A DNA stretch of 64,000 bases. Source: Escherichia sp. E4742 (lineage in GTDB: Bacteria; Pseudomonadota; Gammaproteobacteria; Enterobacterales; Enterobacteriaceae). The stretch is from the NCBI RefSeq assembly GCF_005843885.1, contig NZ_CP040443.1, forward strand, positions 248,001-312,000, given 5' to 3'. Each line of letters begins with the position of its first letter. Positions within the stretch are counted from its first letter, which is position 1. Below, one piece after another: positions 27,856 to 37,014 of the stretch. The notes under the pieces were generated by a model that did not search any database, was not told the DNA's origin, and saw only the letters and a program-made list of their open reading frames with translations. The position numbers and the translations under genes are program-made.

Positions 27856-28578
27856 ATGAATGCCGAAAAATCGCCGGTAAACCATAACGTAGACCACGAA
27901 GAGATCGCTAAATTTGAAGCCGTCGCCTCCCGCTGGTGGGATCTGGAAGGCGAGTTCAAACCACTGCACCGCATTAACCCGCTGCGTCTGGGCTATATTG
28001 CCGAGCGTGCTGGCGGTTTATTTGGCAAAAAGGTGCTCGATGTCGGTTGCGGCGGCGGCATTCTGGCCGAGAGTATGGCGCGAGAAGGCGCGACGGTGAC
28101 CGGTCTGGATATGGGCTTTGAGCCATTGCAGGTGGCAAAGCTGCACGCGCTGGAAAGCGGTATTCAGGTAGAGTACGTACAGGAAACCGTGGAAGAACAC
28201 GCGGCAAAACATGCCGGGCAGTATGATGTGGTGACCTGCATGGAGATGCTGGAACACGTTCCCGATCCGCAGTCAGTGGTCAGAGCCTGCGCGCAACTGG
28301 TGAAGCCGGGTGGCGATGTCTTTTTCTCCACGCTTAATCGTAATGGCAAGTCGTGGCTAATGGCGGTGGTCGGCGCTGAATATATTTTGCGCATGGTGCC
28401 TAAAGGCACGCACGACGTGAAGAAGTTTATTAAACCGGCAGAATTGCTGGGCTGGGTGGATCAAACCAGTCTAAAAGAGCGCCATATGATCGGGCTGCAT
28501 TATAACCCGATCACTAATACTTTTAAGCTCGGTCCCGGCGTTGATGTGAACTATATGCTGCACACGCAGAATAAGTAA
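27856..28578 (+). CDS. ubiG: UbiG, ubiquinone O-methyltransferase
   Basis: This 240-residue SAM-dependent enzyme carries out both O-methylations in ubiquinone synthesis (2-polyprenyl-6-hydroxyphenol and demethylubiquinol). SAM motif I is VLDVGCGGGILAE (about residues 61-73), motif II follows around TGLDMG, and EMLEHVPDP is also present. I chose the ATG at 27856 (MNAEKSPVNHN) because it gives the family length; an in-frame start 48 bases upstream falls in the promoter region shared with gyrA. GGAG lies 11 bases upstream. It is divergent from gyrA and followed by a REP element. Confidence 0.97.
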   Translation: MNAEKSPVNHNVDHEEIAKFEAVASRWWDLEGEFKPLHRINPLRLGYIAERAGGLFGKKVLDVGCGGGILAESMAREGATVTGLDMGFEPLQVAKLHALESGIQVEYVQETVEEHAAKHAGQYDVVTCMEMLEHVPDPQSVVRACAQLVKPGGDVFFSTLNRNGKSWLMAVVGAEYILRMVPKGTHDVKKFIKPAELLGWVDQTSLKERHMIGLHYNPITNTFKLGPGVDVNYMLHTQNK

Positions 28579-28613
28579 GGTTGTTGTTTGGATTCATCTG
28601 GCAACCGTGCCAA

Positions 28614-28697
28614 TGCCTGATGCGACGCTTGCCGCGTCTTATCAGGCCTACAAATGCTCCCCGTCGCCCGGATAAGGCATTTACGCCGCATCCGGCA
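28614..28697. repeat. REP pair between ubiG and yfaL
   Basis: Two REP palindromes face each other: TGCCTGATGCGACGC...GCGTCTTATCAGG and CCCGGATAAGGCATTTACGC...CGCATCCGGCA. They lie between the convergent ends of ubiG and yfaL and likely serve both 3' ends. Confidence 0.9.
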
Positions 28698-28718
28698 ATG
28701 ATGCAGGGTGGACAGCGA

Positions 28719-31700
28719 TTACCATTTCACCGTCATCGACAAAAAACCTGCCGTCTGGGCAAAATCATCGCTTCCTTTCTGCCACGCCACGCTGCCACGC
28801 AGCGAAACTCGCTGACTGATATTGCCCGTTACTCCCACTTTTATTTCACCCCGTTGTTTCACCGCATCGTCACTGATTTGGCTACCATCTTCTTCAATTT
28901 CCGTCGAATGGGGATCGTGATAATAATTCAGATCTAATGTTGGTGTGACATGAGCAGCGGTACGCCATTCGCTGTGTAATCCCAGCCGCGTCTGAATATC
29001 ATCGCCCTGCGATTGTGACACCCGCGCATGGTTAGCGGCGGTAAAATCATCCAGCTGCACGCCCTGATAAATCACCTGCGCCTGTGGTTCAATTACCACA
29101 TCATGCCCCGATAACCACTGATACCCTACCTCCAGCGAGGCGATGATCCCCGACGAGTGATAATGATCCGCGCCGTCGCTTTGTTCGGAAACATCATTGT
29201 TAAACCACGCGTATTGCAGCCAGCTATCCAGCCAGGCCCCCTGTCTTTGATTACCGTGCTGAAACCAGCTGGACGTCAGCCCAACGGCATAACCGTGGTT
29301 CTGGTTATCGGCGCGAGTTCCGGTCATATTCGAGCGGCTGTCCCCCTGGTTATCGCTGTAGCCACCTACAATCCCAAGCATCCACTCGCCATCATCGCCC
29401 CAGCGCCCGCTAAACAGGTCGCCGCTAAGCTGCACCGTAGAAGTGTCTTCGTGCTCCGCCAGCTGCCCCGCGTTGCTGTATTGATAATGGCCGCCGACCA
29501 CGCGCAAATTCAGCATCTGATCATCGCCACCAGCGTGATCGTGTCGCTCCATCACAAATGCCTGATTTGCTGCCCGCAAATTATTAAGATATCCCCCAAC
29601 TTTGGCATTCAGCACAGGCTGATAAGCGGGTGTTGGGTCGGGCTCAGGCGTGGGATCGGGTGTCGGATCCGGATCGGGCGGTGGCGTCGGAGTGACTTTT
29701 TGCGAACGCAGATACCAGTCGTTGTTATCTTCCACCAGCGTATAGTCGTAAGCGCCCATATTGACGTAGCCGCTGCCCGCCAGACTGAACTGCGCATTAT
29801 TTTGAAATTGCTTGGGATCGCCAGCGAAATCAACCACTTTAATACCTGTAGATGTCGGCTCGCCAATGCCAGTAATGGGGTTAACCACCACGGTCGTATT
29901 GCCAGCGGTATTACCGTTCAACACCAACTGGTCGCTAACCGAGTCATCGCCGTTTAATTCGCTGTCGACAAACAGCGTACCGCCACCGTTGTAATCACCG
30001 TTTACGGTCAGAGTATCGCCAGCGGCACCATTTTGCAGGCTGATCGCACCGAAAGTATTGCTCAGATCACCATTGACCGTCACGCCTGAAAGATAAGTCA
30101 GGCTGTCAGTTTCAAGGTCGGTATTAAGCTCGCCTGTCAGCGTAACGCCATCGGTGGCATTCACCAGCGTACCGCCACCGTTAAACAGCGAGGCATCCAG
30201 TGCGGCGGAAGTATCCTGACTAGTCAGGCGTAAAACCGTACCATCGCTGATGTCGATAGTGCCGCTGGAAGTAGCATCAATAGACTGAATATCCTGATCC
30301 GCGCCAGTCTCGAACGTTGCCCCGTCCCCAACCCACAGCGACGAAGCATAAGGAAAGATATCCGCAACATCACCTTTCAGCGTGCCTTCTTCTACTCTCA
30401 CCGCCGACTGCGTCGTGCCGCTGGCAGTCAGTTCTAGCGTCCCTGCACCAGTTTTCGTCAGTGTGGTTCCCGCGTCCTGCTGCTGCCCACTGCCGTCGGC
30501 CATCAGTGCCCCCCATTGCGTGTCGGCTCCCGCATCCACCATCACTTCACCATCGGCGCGCATTTCGATATCACGTCCGTGGCCTGCCGCATCTGAACAC
30601 GTGTCAACGTCGGAGGTAATCTCCATCACGCTTTCTTGTTGATTATCAGTAAAAATAACCTGGCGGTTATAGTGGGTATCACCAAGCTGAGAGTTGTCGC
30701 TCACCACCAGCGTACCGGAAGCGATTTGTGTTGTGCCGAGGTATTGATTGTCATTTGCCAGGCTGACCTGCCCGTCACCTGCATCCACCACCACATAAAC
30801 ACCATTATTCCCGTCATCGCCAATATGCAGATCGTCGCCACCGTAAAGATCGACAACATCCTGCTGACCAATCACCGTACCGCCGCTGCCACTGATTTCC
30901 AGACCATCGTTCTCTGACGTACCGCTCTGCCAGGTAGTGAAATCGGAGAGATCCAATACGCCGCCATTTAACACGATGGACTGCGGATCGTCCTGCATCT
31001 CCGCAAGGTCTGTGGCGTTACCCGAAAGCGAGAGGATTGCGTCATCTTCCACCACAATATCGCCAGTCAGCGCCATCGACTGCGCCCCCGCCAGCACATA
31101 GCTGCCGTTTTCAGCAATCGTGAGTTGCCCTTCACCTTCGATGGTTCCGCTAAAACCGCCTGCATTAACGGTAACATTACCGCCAGCATCAATATTTAAG
31201 GTGCCATTCTGAAACCCCGTCAGGGAGTGAACAAAAGTCTGCTGTGTAGCGCCAACGTTCAATTCCGCCAGGTCATCCCGATGGCTGATACTGCCGACCA
31301 TCAGGCCATAGCAATTTTGCGAATTACTCTGGCAACGGTCATCGCCGACATTCATCAGCGAATTGCTACGCCCCAACGTCACTTCACCGTTTTCGATCCG
31401 CATCTCGCCGGTAAAATTATTATTATCCGCATTGAGCACCAGTTCGCCCGCTCCGGTTTTGCTGATACTCCCGGTTCCGGCAATGGAATCGATCGCACCA
31501 TCGTTACTTACGTCACCGATAACCAGGGTTTTATTGGCAGCGATATCAAACCTTACCTGGCTTGAATCGACGAACATAAAGCCGCCCGCCGCTGGAGAAG
31601 GGCTATCGCCATAACCTGCTGCGCTGTTGTTCTCATCCACTAACACGCCGCCGTTCTGGCTGTAGCTGTCATCAACAGAAATATCAATAAGATAGGGAGC

Positions 31701-32462
31701 CGTCGCGCTATTGGTATAAATCGCCCCGCCATAACCTTCGGCAGTGTTATTTGTAAAGGCAGTGTTATTTATTATCGTATAACCTGAAAGGTGTGAAATA
31801 TCGCTATTATTATCGGTGACATCGATTGCACCACCATCACCATCACTGTAACTTGTTGATGTGTATGCTTGGTTATTATCAAAAATATCATCACTTAAAT
31901 AGACGTCATTATTGATAGTATAAATTGCACCACCTTTGCCGTCATTGGCAATGTTTTTGCTGAACACAGCATTGGTAATACGTATATCTACCGCGCCGGA
32001 GTCGTTGGTGCCAGAAGAATAGATCGCGCCACCATATCCTCCGGCTACGTTATCCACAAAAATAACATTATCAAGATTCAGCGTTGAGTTTTCTTTGGCA
32101 AATATTGCCCCACCATTATTATATTCACCATTAACGGTATTATTCGCAAACAAGGTCATACCGCTTTCATTTTCTGGCGATAGTAAAAGTCCCGCCCCTT
32201 GTTGCAAAAATACTGCCCCTCCGCTAGCGCTATTTGTCATATCCGAAAAAACCAGCCATTGTCCATCAGCGACGCTCCAGTCTTGTGTAATGCCTGAAAG
32301 GCTTTGCCTGCTGGCCTGGCAACTGCTGGTTACGTTGTTTCCCTGGCATGATTCAAAACCCTGCGACGAGGCGTTTGCGGCTGTTAATGACCCCGCCATT
32401 ATGGCAGGTATACCCCATATCATCCCTTTAGCAGAAAAAAGAATCCATTTTTTACTTTGCAT
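28719..32462 (-). CDS. yfaL: YfaL/EhaC, AIDA-type autotransporter adhesin
   Basis: The 1247-residue surface protein has a signal peptide to about residue 32 (TAANASS). The N-terminal passenger has polymorphic-outer-membrane-like repeats (GGAIF, GGAIYSS, GGAIYT) typical of a right-handed beta helix, then further beta-helix repeats rich in Gly, Asp and Asn. The Pro-Asp-Thr-rich linker PPPDPDPTPDPTPEPDPTP is near residue 940. A translocating beta barrel of about 290 residues follows, ending SMTVKW. Related E. coli EhaC/YfaL promotes biofilm but its receptor is unknown. K-12 YfaL is about three residues longer. Several Cys pairs occur in the passenger. It is monocistronic with an AT-rich promoter region upstream. 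Confidence 0.93.
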   Translation of the reverse strand: MQSKKWILFSAKGMIWGIPAIMAGSLTAANASSQGFESCQGNNVTSSCQASRQSLSGITQDWSVADGQWLVFSDMTNSASGGAVFLQQGAGLLLSPENESGMTLFANNTVNGEYNNGGAIFAKENSTLNLDNVIFVDNVAGGYGGAIYSSGTNDSGAVDIRITNAVFSKNIANDGKGGAIYTINNDVYLSDDIFDNNQAYTSTSYSDGDGGAIDVTDNNSDISHLSGYTIINNTAFTNNTAEGYGGAIYTNSATAPYLIDISVDDSYSQNGGVLVDENNSAAGYGDSPSPAAGGFMFVDSSQVRFDIAANKTLVIGDVSNDGAIDSIAGTGSISKTGAGELVLNADNNNFTGEMRIENGEVTLGRSNSLMNVGDDRCQSNSQNCYGLMVGSISHRDDLAELNVGATQQTFVHSLTGFQNGTLNIDAGGNVTVNAGGFSGTIEGEGQLTIAENGSYVLAGAQSMALTGDIVVEDDAILSLSGNATDLAEMQDDPQSIVLNGGVLDLSDFTTWQSGTSENDGLEISGSGGTVIGQQDVVDLYGGDDLHIGDDGNNGVYVVVDAGDGQVSLANDNQYLGTTQIASGTLVVSDNSQLGDTHYNRQVIFTDNQQESVMEITSDVDTCSDAAGHGRDIEMRADGEVMVDAGADTQWGALMADGSGQQQDAGTTLTKTGAGTLELTASGTTQSAVRVEEGTLKGDVADIFPYASSLWVGDGATFETGADQDIQSIDATSSGTIDISDGTVLRLTSQDTSAALDASLFNGGGTLVNATDGVTLTGELNTDLETDSLTYLSGVTVNGDLSNTFGAISLQNGAAGDTLTVNGDYNGGGTLFVDSELNGDDSVSDQLVLNGNTAGNTTVVVNPITGIGEPTSTGIKVVDFAGDPKQFQNNAQFSLAGSGYVNMGAYDYTLVEDNNDWYLRSQKVTPTPPPDPDPTPDPTPEPDPTPAYQPVLNAKVGGYLNNLRAANQAFVMERHDHAGGDDQMLNLRVVGGHYQYSNAGQLAEHEDTSTVQLSGDLFSGRWGDDGEWMLGIVGGYSDNQGDSRSNMTGTRADNQNHGYAVGLTSSWFQHGNQRQGAWLDSWLQYAWFNNDVSEQSDGADHYHSSGIIASLEVGYQWLSGHDVVIEPQAQVIYQGVQLDDFTAANHARVSQSQGDDIQTRLGLHSEWRTAAHVTPTLDLNYYHDPHSTEIEEDGSQISDDAVKQRGEIKVGVTGNISQRVSLRGSVAWQKGSDDFAQTAGFLSMTVKW

Positions 32463-32986
32463 GACCTGGTTACCACTTAAATAATATCGGTCTATTAAAA
32501 AACAGGTTATGCCTTTAAATAAAAATTAATTGTAAATCGCAAATAGATTAATCTTATGACATGGCAGTTAATGATAATAAATAGATCTGAAAACTTTCTT
32601 AAACTCACATTAATTCTTTAATTAACAATACTTAAATAACATTAATTTTATTAAATCATTTATCAACCATAAGAAAAATCAACATTGAGAGTGATTATTT
32701 AACATTGACTGAATAAAAAAACACCGTTACCAACCTTACAGCAGGTTACAAATGCTCATATTGTGAACAATGAAAATAAATGATTGCTCCAGATGCTGTT
32801 GTGGCAAAATCAATTTTTGTTGAATTGAATTAAGCGCAACAAATAACCTGGATCAATAATTATCTTAAATTGAACGTTCAAGAAATCACCGAACGGTTAT
32901 TTTTAACAAATTTTTCTCTTCCCATTGACTTTCCCGAACACCTTGTCTGACCTAAGGTACGCGGAAGTCACTTTTTCCTTCCTGAG
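32463..32986. other. AT-rich intergenic region between yfaL and nrdA
   Basis: About 520 bp between the divergent genes hold no convincing gene. The stretch from 32500 to 32700 is extremely AT-rich with many short A and T runs, suggesting curved DNA and H-NS or Fis binding. It must contain the yfaL promoter on the minus strand and upstream control elements of nrdA on the plus strand. I could not assign a precise promoter. Confidence 0.6.
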
Positions 32987-33071
32987 TTATCCACAAAGTT
33001 ATGCACTTGCAACAGGGCCATTTTCACACTATCTTGCAGTGAATCCCAAATAGACCCCCTATATATAGTGT
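32987..33071 (+). promoter_or_regulatory. nrdA control region: DnaA boxes and NrdR boxes
   Basis: A perfect DnaA box, TTATCCACA, is at 32987-32995, and a second near-match, TTATGCACT, lies at 32999-33007, four bases further. Downstream, CCCCTATATATAGTGT at 33056-33071 is a good NrdR box, and an imperfect partner, ACACTATCTTGCAGTG, lies at 33026-33041, about three helical turns away. This arrangement matches the known control of nrdAB: DnaA-nucleotide for cell-cycle and initiation coupling, and NrdR-dATP for repression. Confidence 0.85.
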
Positions 33072-33138
33072 TCGTTGCAGCTTTCCTTACTACAGGTAGT
33101 TGCGCAAAACTATTGAGGAAAAAACAGGTACTACATAC

Positions 33139-35424
33139 ATGAATCAGAATCTGCTGGTGACAAAGCGCGACGGTAGCACAGAGCGCATCAATCTCGACAA
33201 AATCCATCGCGTTCTGGATTGGGCGGCAGAAGGACTGCATAACGTTTCGATTTCCCAGGTCGAGCTGCGCTCCCACATTCAGTTTTATGACGGTATCAAG
33301 ACCTCTGACATCCATGAAACCATTATCAAGGCCGCCGCAGACCTGATCTCCCGTGAAGCACCGGATTATCAGTATCTTGCCGCGCGCCTGGCTATCTTCC
33401 ACCTGCGTAAAAAAGCCTACGGTCAGTTTGAACCGCCTGCGCTGTACGACCACGTGGTAAAAATGGTTGAAATGGGCAAATACGATAATCATCTGCTGGA
33501 AGACTACACGGAAGAAGAGTTCAAGCAGATGGACACGTTTATCGATCACGACCGTGATATGACCTTCTCTTATGCTGCCGTTAAACAGCTGGAAGGCAAA
33601 TATCTGGTACAGAACCGCGTGACCGGCGAAATCTACGAGAGCGCCCAGTTCCTTTATATTCTGGTTGCGGCGTGCCTGTTCTCGAACTACCCGCGCGAAA
33701 CGCGTCTGCAATACGTGAAGCGTTTTTACGACGCGGTTTCCACATTTAAAATTTCGCTGCCGACGCCAATCATGTCAGGCGTGCGTACTCCGACTCGCCA
33801 GTTCAGCTCCTGCGTGCTGATCGAGTGCGGCGACAGCCTGGATTCCATTAACGCGACCTCCAGCGCGATTGTGAAATACGTTTCCCAGCGTGCGGGGATC
33901 GGCATCAATGCCGGGCGTATTCGTGCACTGGGTAGCCCGATTCGCGGTGGTGAAGCGTTCCATACCGGATGCATTCCGTTCTACAAACATTTCCAGACGG
34001 CGGTGAAATCCTGCTCCCAGGGCGGCGTGCGCGGCGGTGCGGCAACGCTGTTCTACCCAATCTGGCATCTGGAAGTAGAAAGCCTGCTGGTGTTGAAAAA
34101 CAACCGTGGTGTAGAAGGCAACCGCGTGCGTCATATGGACTACGGGGTACAAATCAACAAACTGATGTATACCCGCCTGCTGAAAGGTGAAGAGATCACC
34201 CTGTTCAGCCCGTCCGACGTACCGGGGCTGTACGACGCGTTCTTCGCCGATCAGGAAGAGTTTGAACGCCTGTACACCAAATATGAGAAAGACGACAGCA
34301 TCCGCAAGCAGCGTGTGAAAGCCGTTGAGCTGTTCTCACTGATGATGCAGGAACGTGCGTCTACTGGTCGTATCTATATTCAGAACGTTGACCACTGCAA
34401 CACCCACAGCCCGTTTGATCCGGCCATCGCGCCTGTGCGCCAGTCTAACCTGTGCCTGGAAATCGCTCTGCCGACCAAACCGCTGAATGACGTTAACGAC
34501 GAAAACGGTGAAATTGCCCTGTGTACGCTTTCTGCTTTCAACCTGGGAGCAATTAACAGCCTGGATGAACTGGAAGAGTTGGCCGTTCTGGCGGTACGCG
34601 CACTTGACGCGCTGCTGGATTATCAGGATTACCCGATCCCGGCAGCCAAACGTGGAGCGATGGGTCGTCGTACACTGGGTATTGGTGTGATCAACTTCGC
34701 TTACTACCTGGCGAAGCACGGTAAACGCTACTCCGACGGCAGCGCCAACAACCTGACGCATAAAACCTTCGAAGCTATTCAATATTACCTGCTGAAAGCG
34801 TCTAACGAGCTGGCGAAAGAACAAGGCGCGTGCCCGTGGTTTAACGAAACCACTTACGCGAAAGGCATCCTGCCGATCGATACCTATAAGAAAGATCTGG
34901 ATGCCATCGCTAATGAGCCGCTGCATTACGACTGGGAAGCACTGCGGGAGTCAATCAAAACGCACGGTCTGCGCAACTCCACGCTTTCCGCTCTGATGCC
35001 GTCCGAGACCTCTTCGCAGATCTCCAACGCCACTAACGGTATTGAGCCGCCGCGCGGTTACGTCAGCATTAAAGCGTCTAAAGACGGTATTCTGCGCCAG
35101 GTGGTGCCTGACTATGAACATCTGCACGACGCCTACGAGTTGCTGTGGGAAATGCCGGGTAACGATGGCTACCTGCAACTGGTGGGTATCATGCAGAAAT
35201 TTATCGATCAGTCGATCTCTGCGAATACTAACTACGATCCGTCACGCTTCCCGTCAGGAAAAGTGCCGATGCAGCAGTTGCTGAAAGACCTGCTCACCGC
35301 CTACAAATTCGGGGTCAAGACGCTGTATTATCAGAACACCCGTGATGGCGCTGAAGACGCGCAGGACGATCTGGTGCCGTCAATCCAGGACGATGGCTGC
35401 GAAAGCGGCGCATGTAAGATCTGA
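33139..35424 (+). CDS. nrdA: NrdA, class Ia ribonucleotide reductase alpha subunit
   Basis: The 761-residue catalytic subunit reduces ribonucleoside diphosphates to deoxy forms under aerobic conditions. The N-terminal ATP-cone (LLVTKRDGSTERINLDKI) binds the activity effectors ATP and dATP. Active-site residues: Cys225 in FSSCVLIE, Asn437-Leu-Cys439-Leu-Glu441, and Cys462 in ALCTLSAFNLG. The C-terminal shuttle pair is in CESGACKI. I start at the ATG at 33139 (MNQNLLV), which gives the K-12 length; an earlier in-frame start at 33100 overlaps the promoter region. It forms an operon with nrdB and yfaE, with a REP element between nrdA and nrdB. Confidence 0.97.
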   Translation: MNQNLLVTKRDGSTERINLDKIHRVLDWAAEGLHNVSISQVELRSHIQFYDGIKTSDIHETIIKAAADLISREAPDYQYLAARLAIFHLRKKAYGQFEPPALYDHVVKMVEMGKYDNHLLEDYTEEEFKQMDTFIDHDRDMTFSYAAVKQLEGKYLVQNRVTGEIYESAQFLYILVAACLFSNYPRETRLQYVKRFYDAVSTFKISLPTPIMSGVRTPTRQFSSCVLIECGDSLDSINATSSAIVKYVSQRAGIGINAGRIRALGSPIRGGEAFHTGCIPFYKHFQTAVKSCSQGGVRGGAATLFYPIWHLEVESLLVLKNNRGVEGNRVRHMDYGVQINKLMYTRLLKGEEITLFSPSDVPGLYDAFFADQEEFERLYTKYEKDDSIRKQRVKAVELFSLMMQERASTGRIYIQNVDHCNTHSPFDPAIAPVRQSNLCLEIALPTKPLNDVNDENGEIALCTLSAFNLGAINSLDELEELAVLAVRALDALLDYQDYPIPAAKRGAMGRRTLGIGVINFAYYLAKHGKRYSDGSANNLTHKTFEAIQYYLLKASNELAKEQGACPWFNETTYAKGILPIDTYKKDLDAIANEPLHYDWEALRESIKTHGLRNSTLSALMPSETSSQISNATNGIEPPRGYVSIKASKDGILRQVVPDYEHLHDAYELLWEMPGNDGYLQLVGIMQKFIDQSISANTNYDPSRFPSGKVPMQQLLKDLLTAYKFGVKTLYYQNTRDGAEDAQDDLVPSIQDDGCESGACKI

Positions 35425-35431
35425 TATTGAG

Positions 35432-35553
35432 ATGCCGATGCGGCGTGAACGCCTTATCCGGCCTACGGCTCGAATTTGTAGGCCTGATAAGACGCGCCAG
35501 CGTCGCATCAGGCTCTGGATGCCGGATGCGGCGTAAAATGCCTTATCCGGCAT
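35432..35553. repeat. REP/BIME element inside the nrdA-nrdB operon
   Basis: Three REP palindromes in alternating orientation occupy nearly all the 152-bp gap between nrdA and nrdB: GATGCCGATGCGGCG...CGCCTTATCCGG, then AGGCCTGATAAGACGCG...CGTCGCATCAGG, then GCCGGATGCGGCG...CCTTATCCGGCAT. An element within an operon can stabilise upstream mRNA and bias the NrdA:NrdB ratio. Confidence 0.92.
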
Positions 35554-35576
35554 TAAACTCCTAACAGGACACATTC

Positions 35577-36707
35577 ATGGCATATACCACCTTTTCACAG
35601 ACGAAAAATGATCAGCTCAAAGAACCCATGTTCTTTGGTCAGCCGGTCAACGTGGCTCGCTACGATCAGCAAAAATATGAAATCTTCGAAAAGTTGATCG
35701 AAAAGCAGCTCTCTTTCTTCTGGCGTCCGGAAGAAGTTGACGTCTCCCGCGACCGTATCGATTATCAGGCGCTGCCGGAGCACGAAAAACACATCTTTAT
35801 CAGCAACCTGAAATATCAGACGCTGCTGGACTCTATTCAGGGTCGTAGCCCGAACGTGGCGCTGTTGCCGCTGATCTCCATTCCGGAACTGGAAACCTGG
35901 GTAGAAACCTGGGCATTTTCGGAAACTATTCACTCCCGCTCCTACACGCACATCATTCGTAATATCGTTAACGATCCGTCTGTTGTGTTTGACGATATCG
36001 TCACCAACGAGCAGATCCAGAAACGCGCGGAAGGGATTTCAGCTTACTACGACGAACTGATCGAAATGACCAGTTACTGGCACCTGCTGGGCGAAGGCAC
36101 CCATACCGTCAACGGAAAAACCGTGACCGTCAGCCTGCGCGAGCTGAAGAAAAAACTTTATCTCTGCCTGATGAGCGTTAACGCGCTGGAAGCCATTCGT
36201 TTCTACGTCAGCTTTGCTTGTTCCTTTGCCTTTGCAGAACGCGAACTGATGGAAGGTAACGCCAAGATTATTCGCCTGATTGCCCGTGACGAAGCCCTGC
36301 ACCTGACCGGTACTCAGCATATGCTGAATCTACTGCGCAGCGGCGCGGATGATCCGGAAATGGCGGAAATAGCCGAAGAATGTAAGCAAGAGTGCTATGA
36401 CCTGTTCGTTCAGGCAGCACAGCAAGAAAAAGACTGGGCGGATTATCTGTTCCGCGACGGTTCGATGATTGGTCTGAATAAAGACATTCTCTGCCAGTAC
36501 GTCGAGTACATCACCAATATCCGTATGCAGGCGGTTGGTTTGGATCTGCCGTTCCAGACGCGCTCCAACCCGATCCCGTGGATCAACACCTGGCTGGTAT
36601 CGGATAACGTACAGGTTGCTCCGCAGGAAGTGGAAGTCAGTTCTTATCTGGTCGGTCAAATTGACTCGGAAGTGGACACCGACGATTTGAGTAACTTCCA
36701 GCTCTGA
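35577..36707 (+). CDS. nrdB: NrdB, class Ia ribonucleotide reductase beta subunit
   Basis: The 376-residue diiron-tyrosyl-radical subunit generates and stores the radical passed to NrdA. Iron ligands and radical site are visible in SETIHSRSYTHII (Glu115, His118, Tyr122) and in ARDEALHLTGTQH (Glu238, His241). The C-terminal tail DSEVDTDDLSNFQL docks on NrdA. The ATG is preceded by ACAGGACACATTC. Its TGA shares one base with the yfaE ATG (TGATG), coupling radical-subunit synthesis to its maintenance ferredoxin. Confidence 0.97.
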   Translation: MAYTTFSQTKNDQLKEPMFFGQPVNVARYDQQKYEIFEKLIEKQLSFFWRPEEVDVSRDRIDYQALPEHEKHIFISNLKYQTLLDSIQGRSPNVALLPLISIPELETWVETWAFSETIHSRSYTHIIRNIVNDPSVVFDDIVTNEQIQKRAEGISAYYDELIEMTSYWHLLGEGTHTVNGKTVTVSLRELKKKLYLCLMSVNALEAIRFYVSFACSFAFAERELMEGNAKIIRLIARDEALHLTGTQHMLNLLRSGADDPEMAEIAEECKQECYDLFVQAAQQEKDWADYLFRDGSMIGLNKDILCQYVEYITNIRMQAVGLDLPFQTRSNPIPWINTWLVSDNVQVAPQEVEVSSYLVGQIDSEVDTDDLSNFQL

Positions 36708-36961
36708 TGACCCGCGTTACCTTGCGCATCACTGGCACACAACTGCTGTGCCAGGATGAACACACTTCTCTTCTGGCGGCGCTGGAATCCCATAATGTGG
36801 CGGTTGAGTACCAGTGTCGCGAAGGCTACTGCGGCTCCTGTCGCACGCGCCTTGTCGCAGGCCAGGTGGACTGGATTGCCGAACCGTTAGCCTTTATTCA
36901 GCCAGGGGAGATTTTGCCCTGTTGTTGCCGGGCAAAAGGCGATATCGAAATCGAGATGTGA
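36707..36961 (+). CDS. yfaE: YfaE, [2Fe-2S] ferredoxin for NrdB cofactor maintenance
   Basis: This 84-residue plant-type ferredoxin has the cluster motif CREGYCGSC, giving C-x4-C-x2-C, and the fourth Cys in the PCCC segment (residues 74-77). In E. coli it reduces met-NrdB, helping rebuild the diferric-tyrosyl radical. It is the third gene of nrdAB-yfaE, overlapping nrdB by one base, and a short REP element follows the stop. The length equals K-12. Confidence 0.95.
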   Translation: MTRVTLRITGTQLLCQDEHTSLLAALESHNVAVEYQCREGYCGSCRTRLVAGQVDWIAEPLAFIQPGEILPCCCRAKGDIEIEM

Positions 36962-36973
36962 TCGGGTACTAGC

Positions 36974-37010
36974 GCCAGATGCGACGCTTATGCGTCTTAT
37001 CTGGCCTACA
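36974..37010. repeat. Single REP element between yfaE and inaA
   Basis: One palindrome reads GCCAGATGCGACGC...GCGTCTTATCTGGC, with the loop TTAT. It fills the short gap between the convergent ends of yfaE and inaA and may terminate or stabilise both transcripts. Confidence 0.88.
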
Positions 37011-37014
37011 ACGA

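Noticed and set aside
29157..29957. 266-residue frame antisense to yfaL
   Set aside because: It is a low-complexity shadow of the repetitive passenger and linker region.
32968..33711. 247-residue frame antisense to the nrdA promoter and 5' end
   Set aside because: It covers the DnaA and NrdR sites and the nrdA start, which are better supported.
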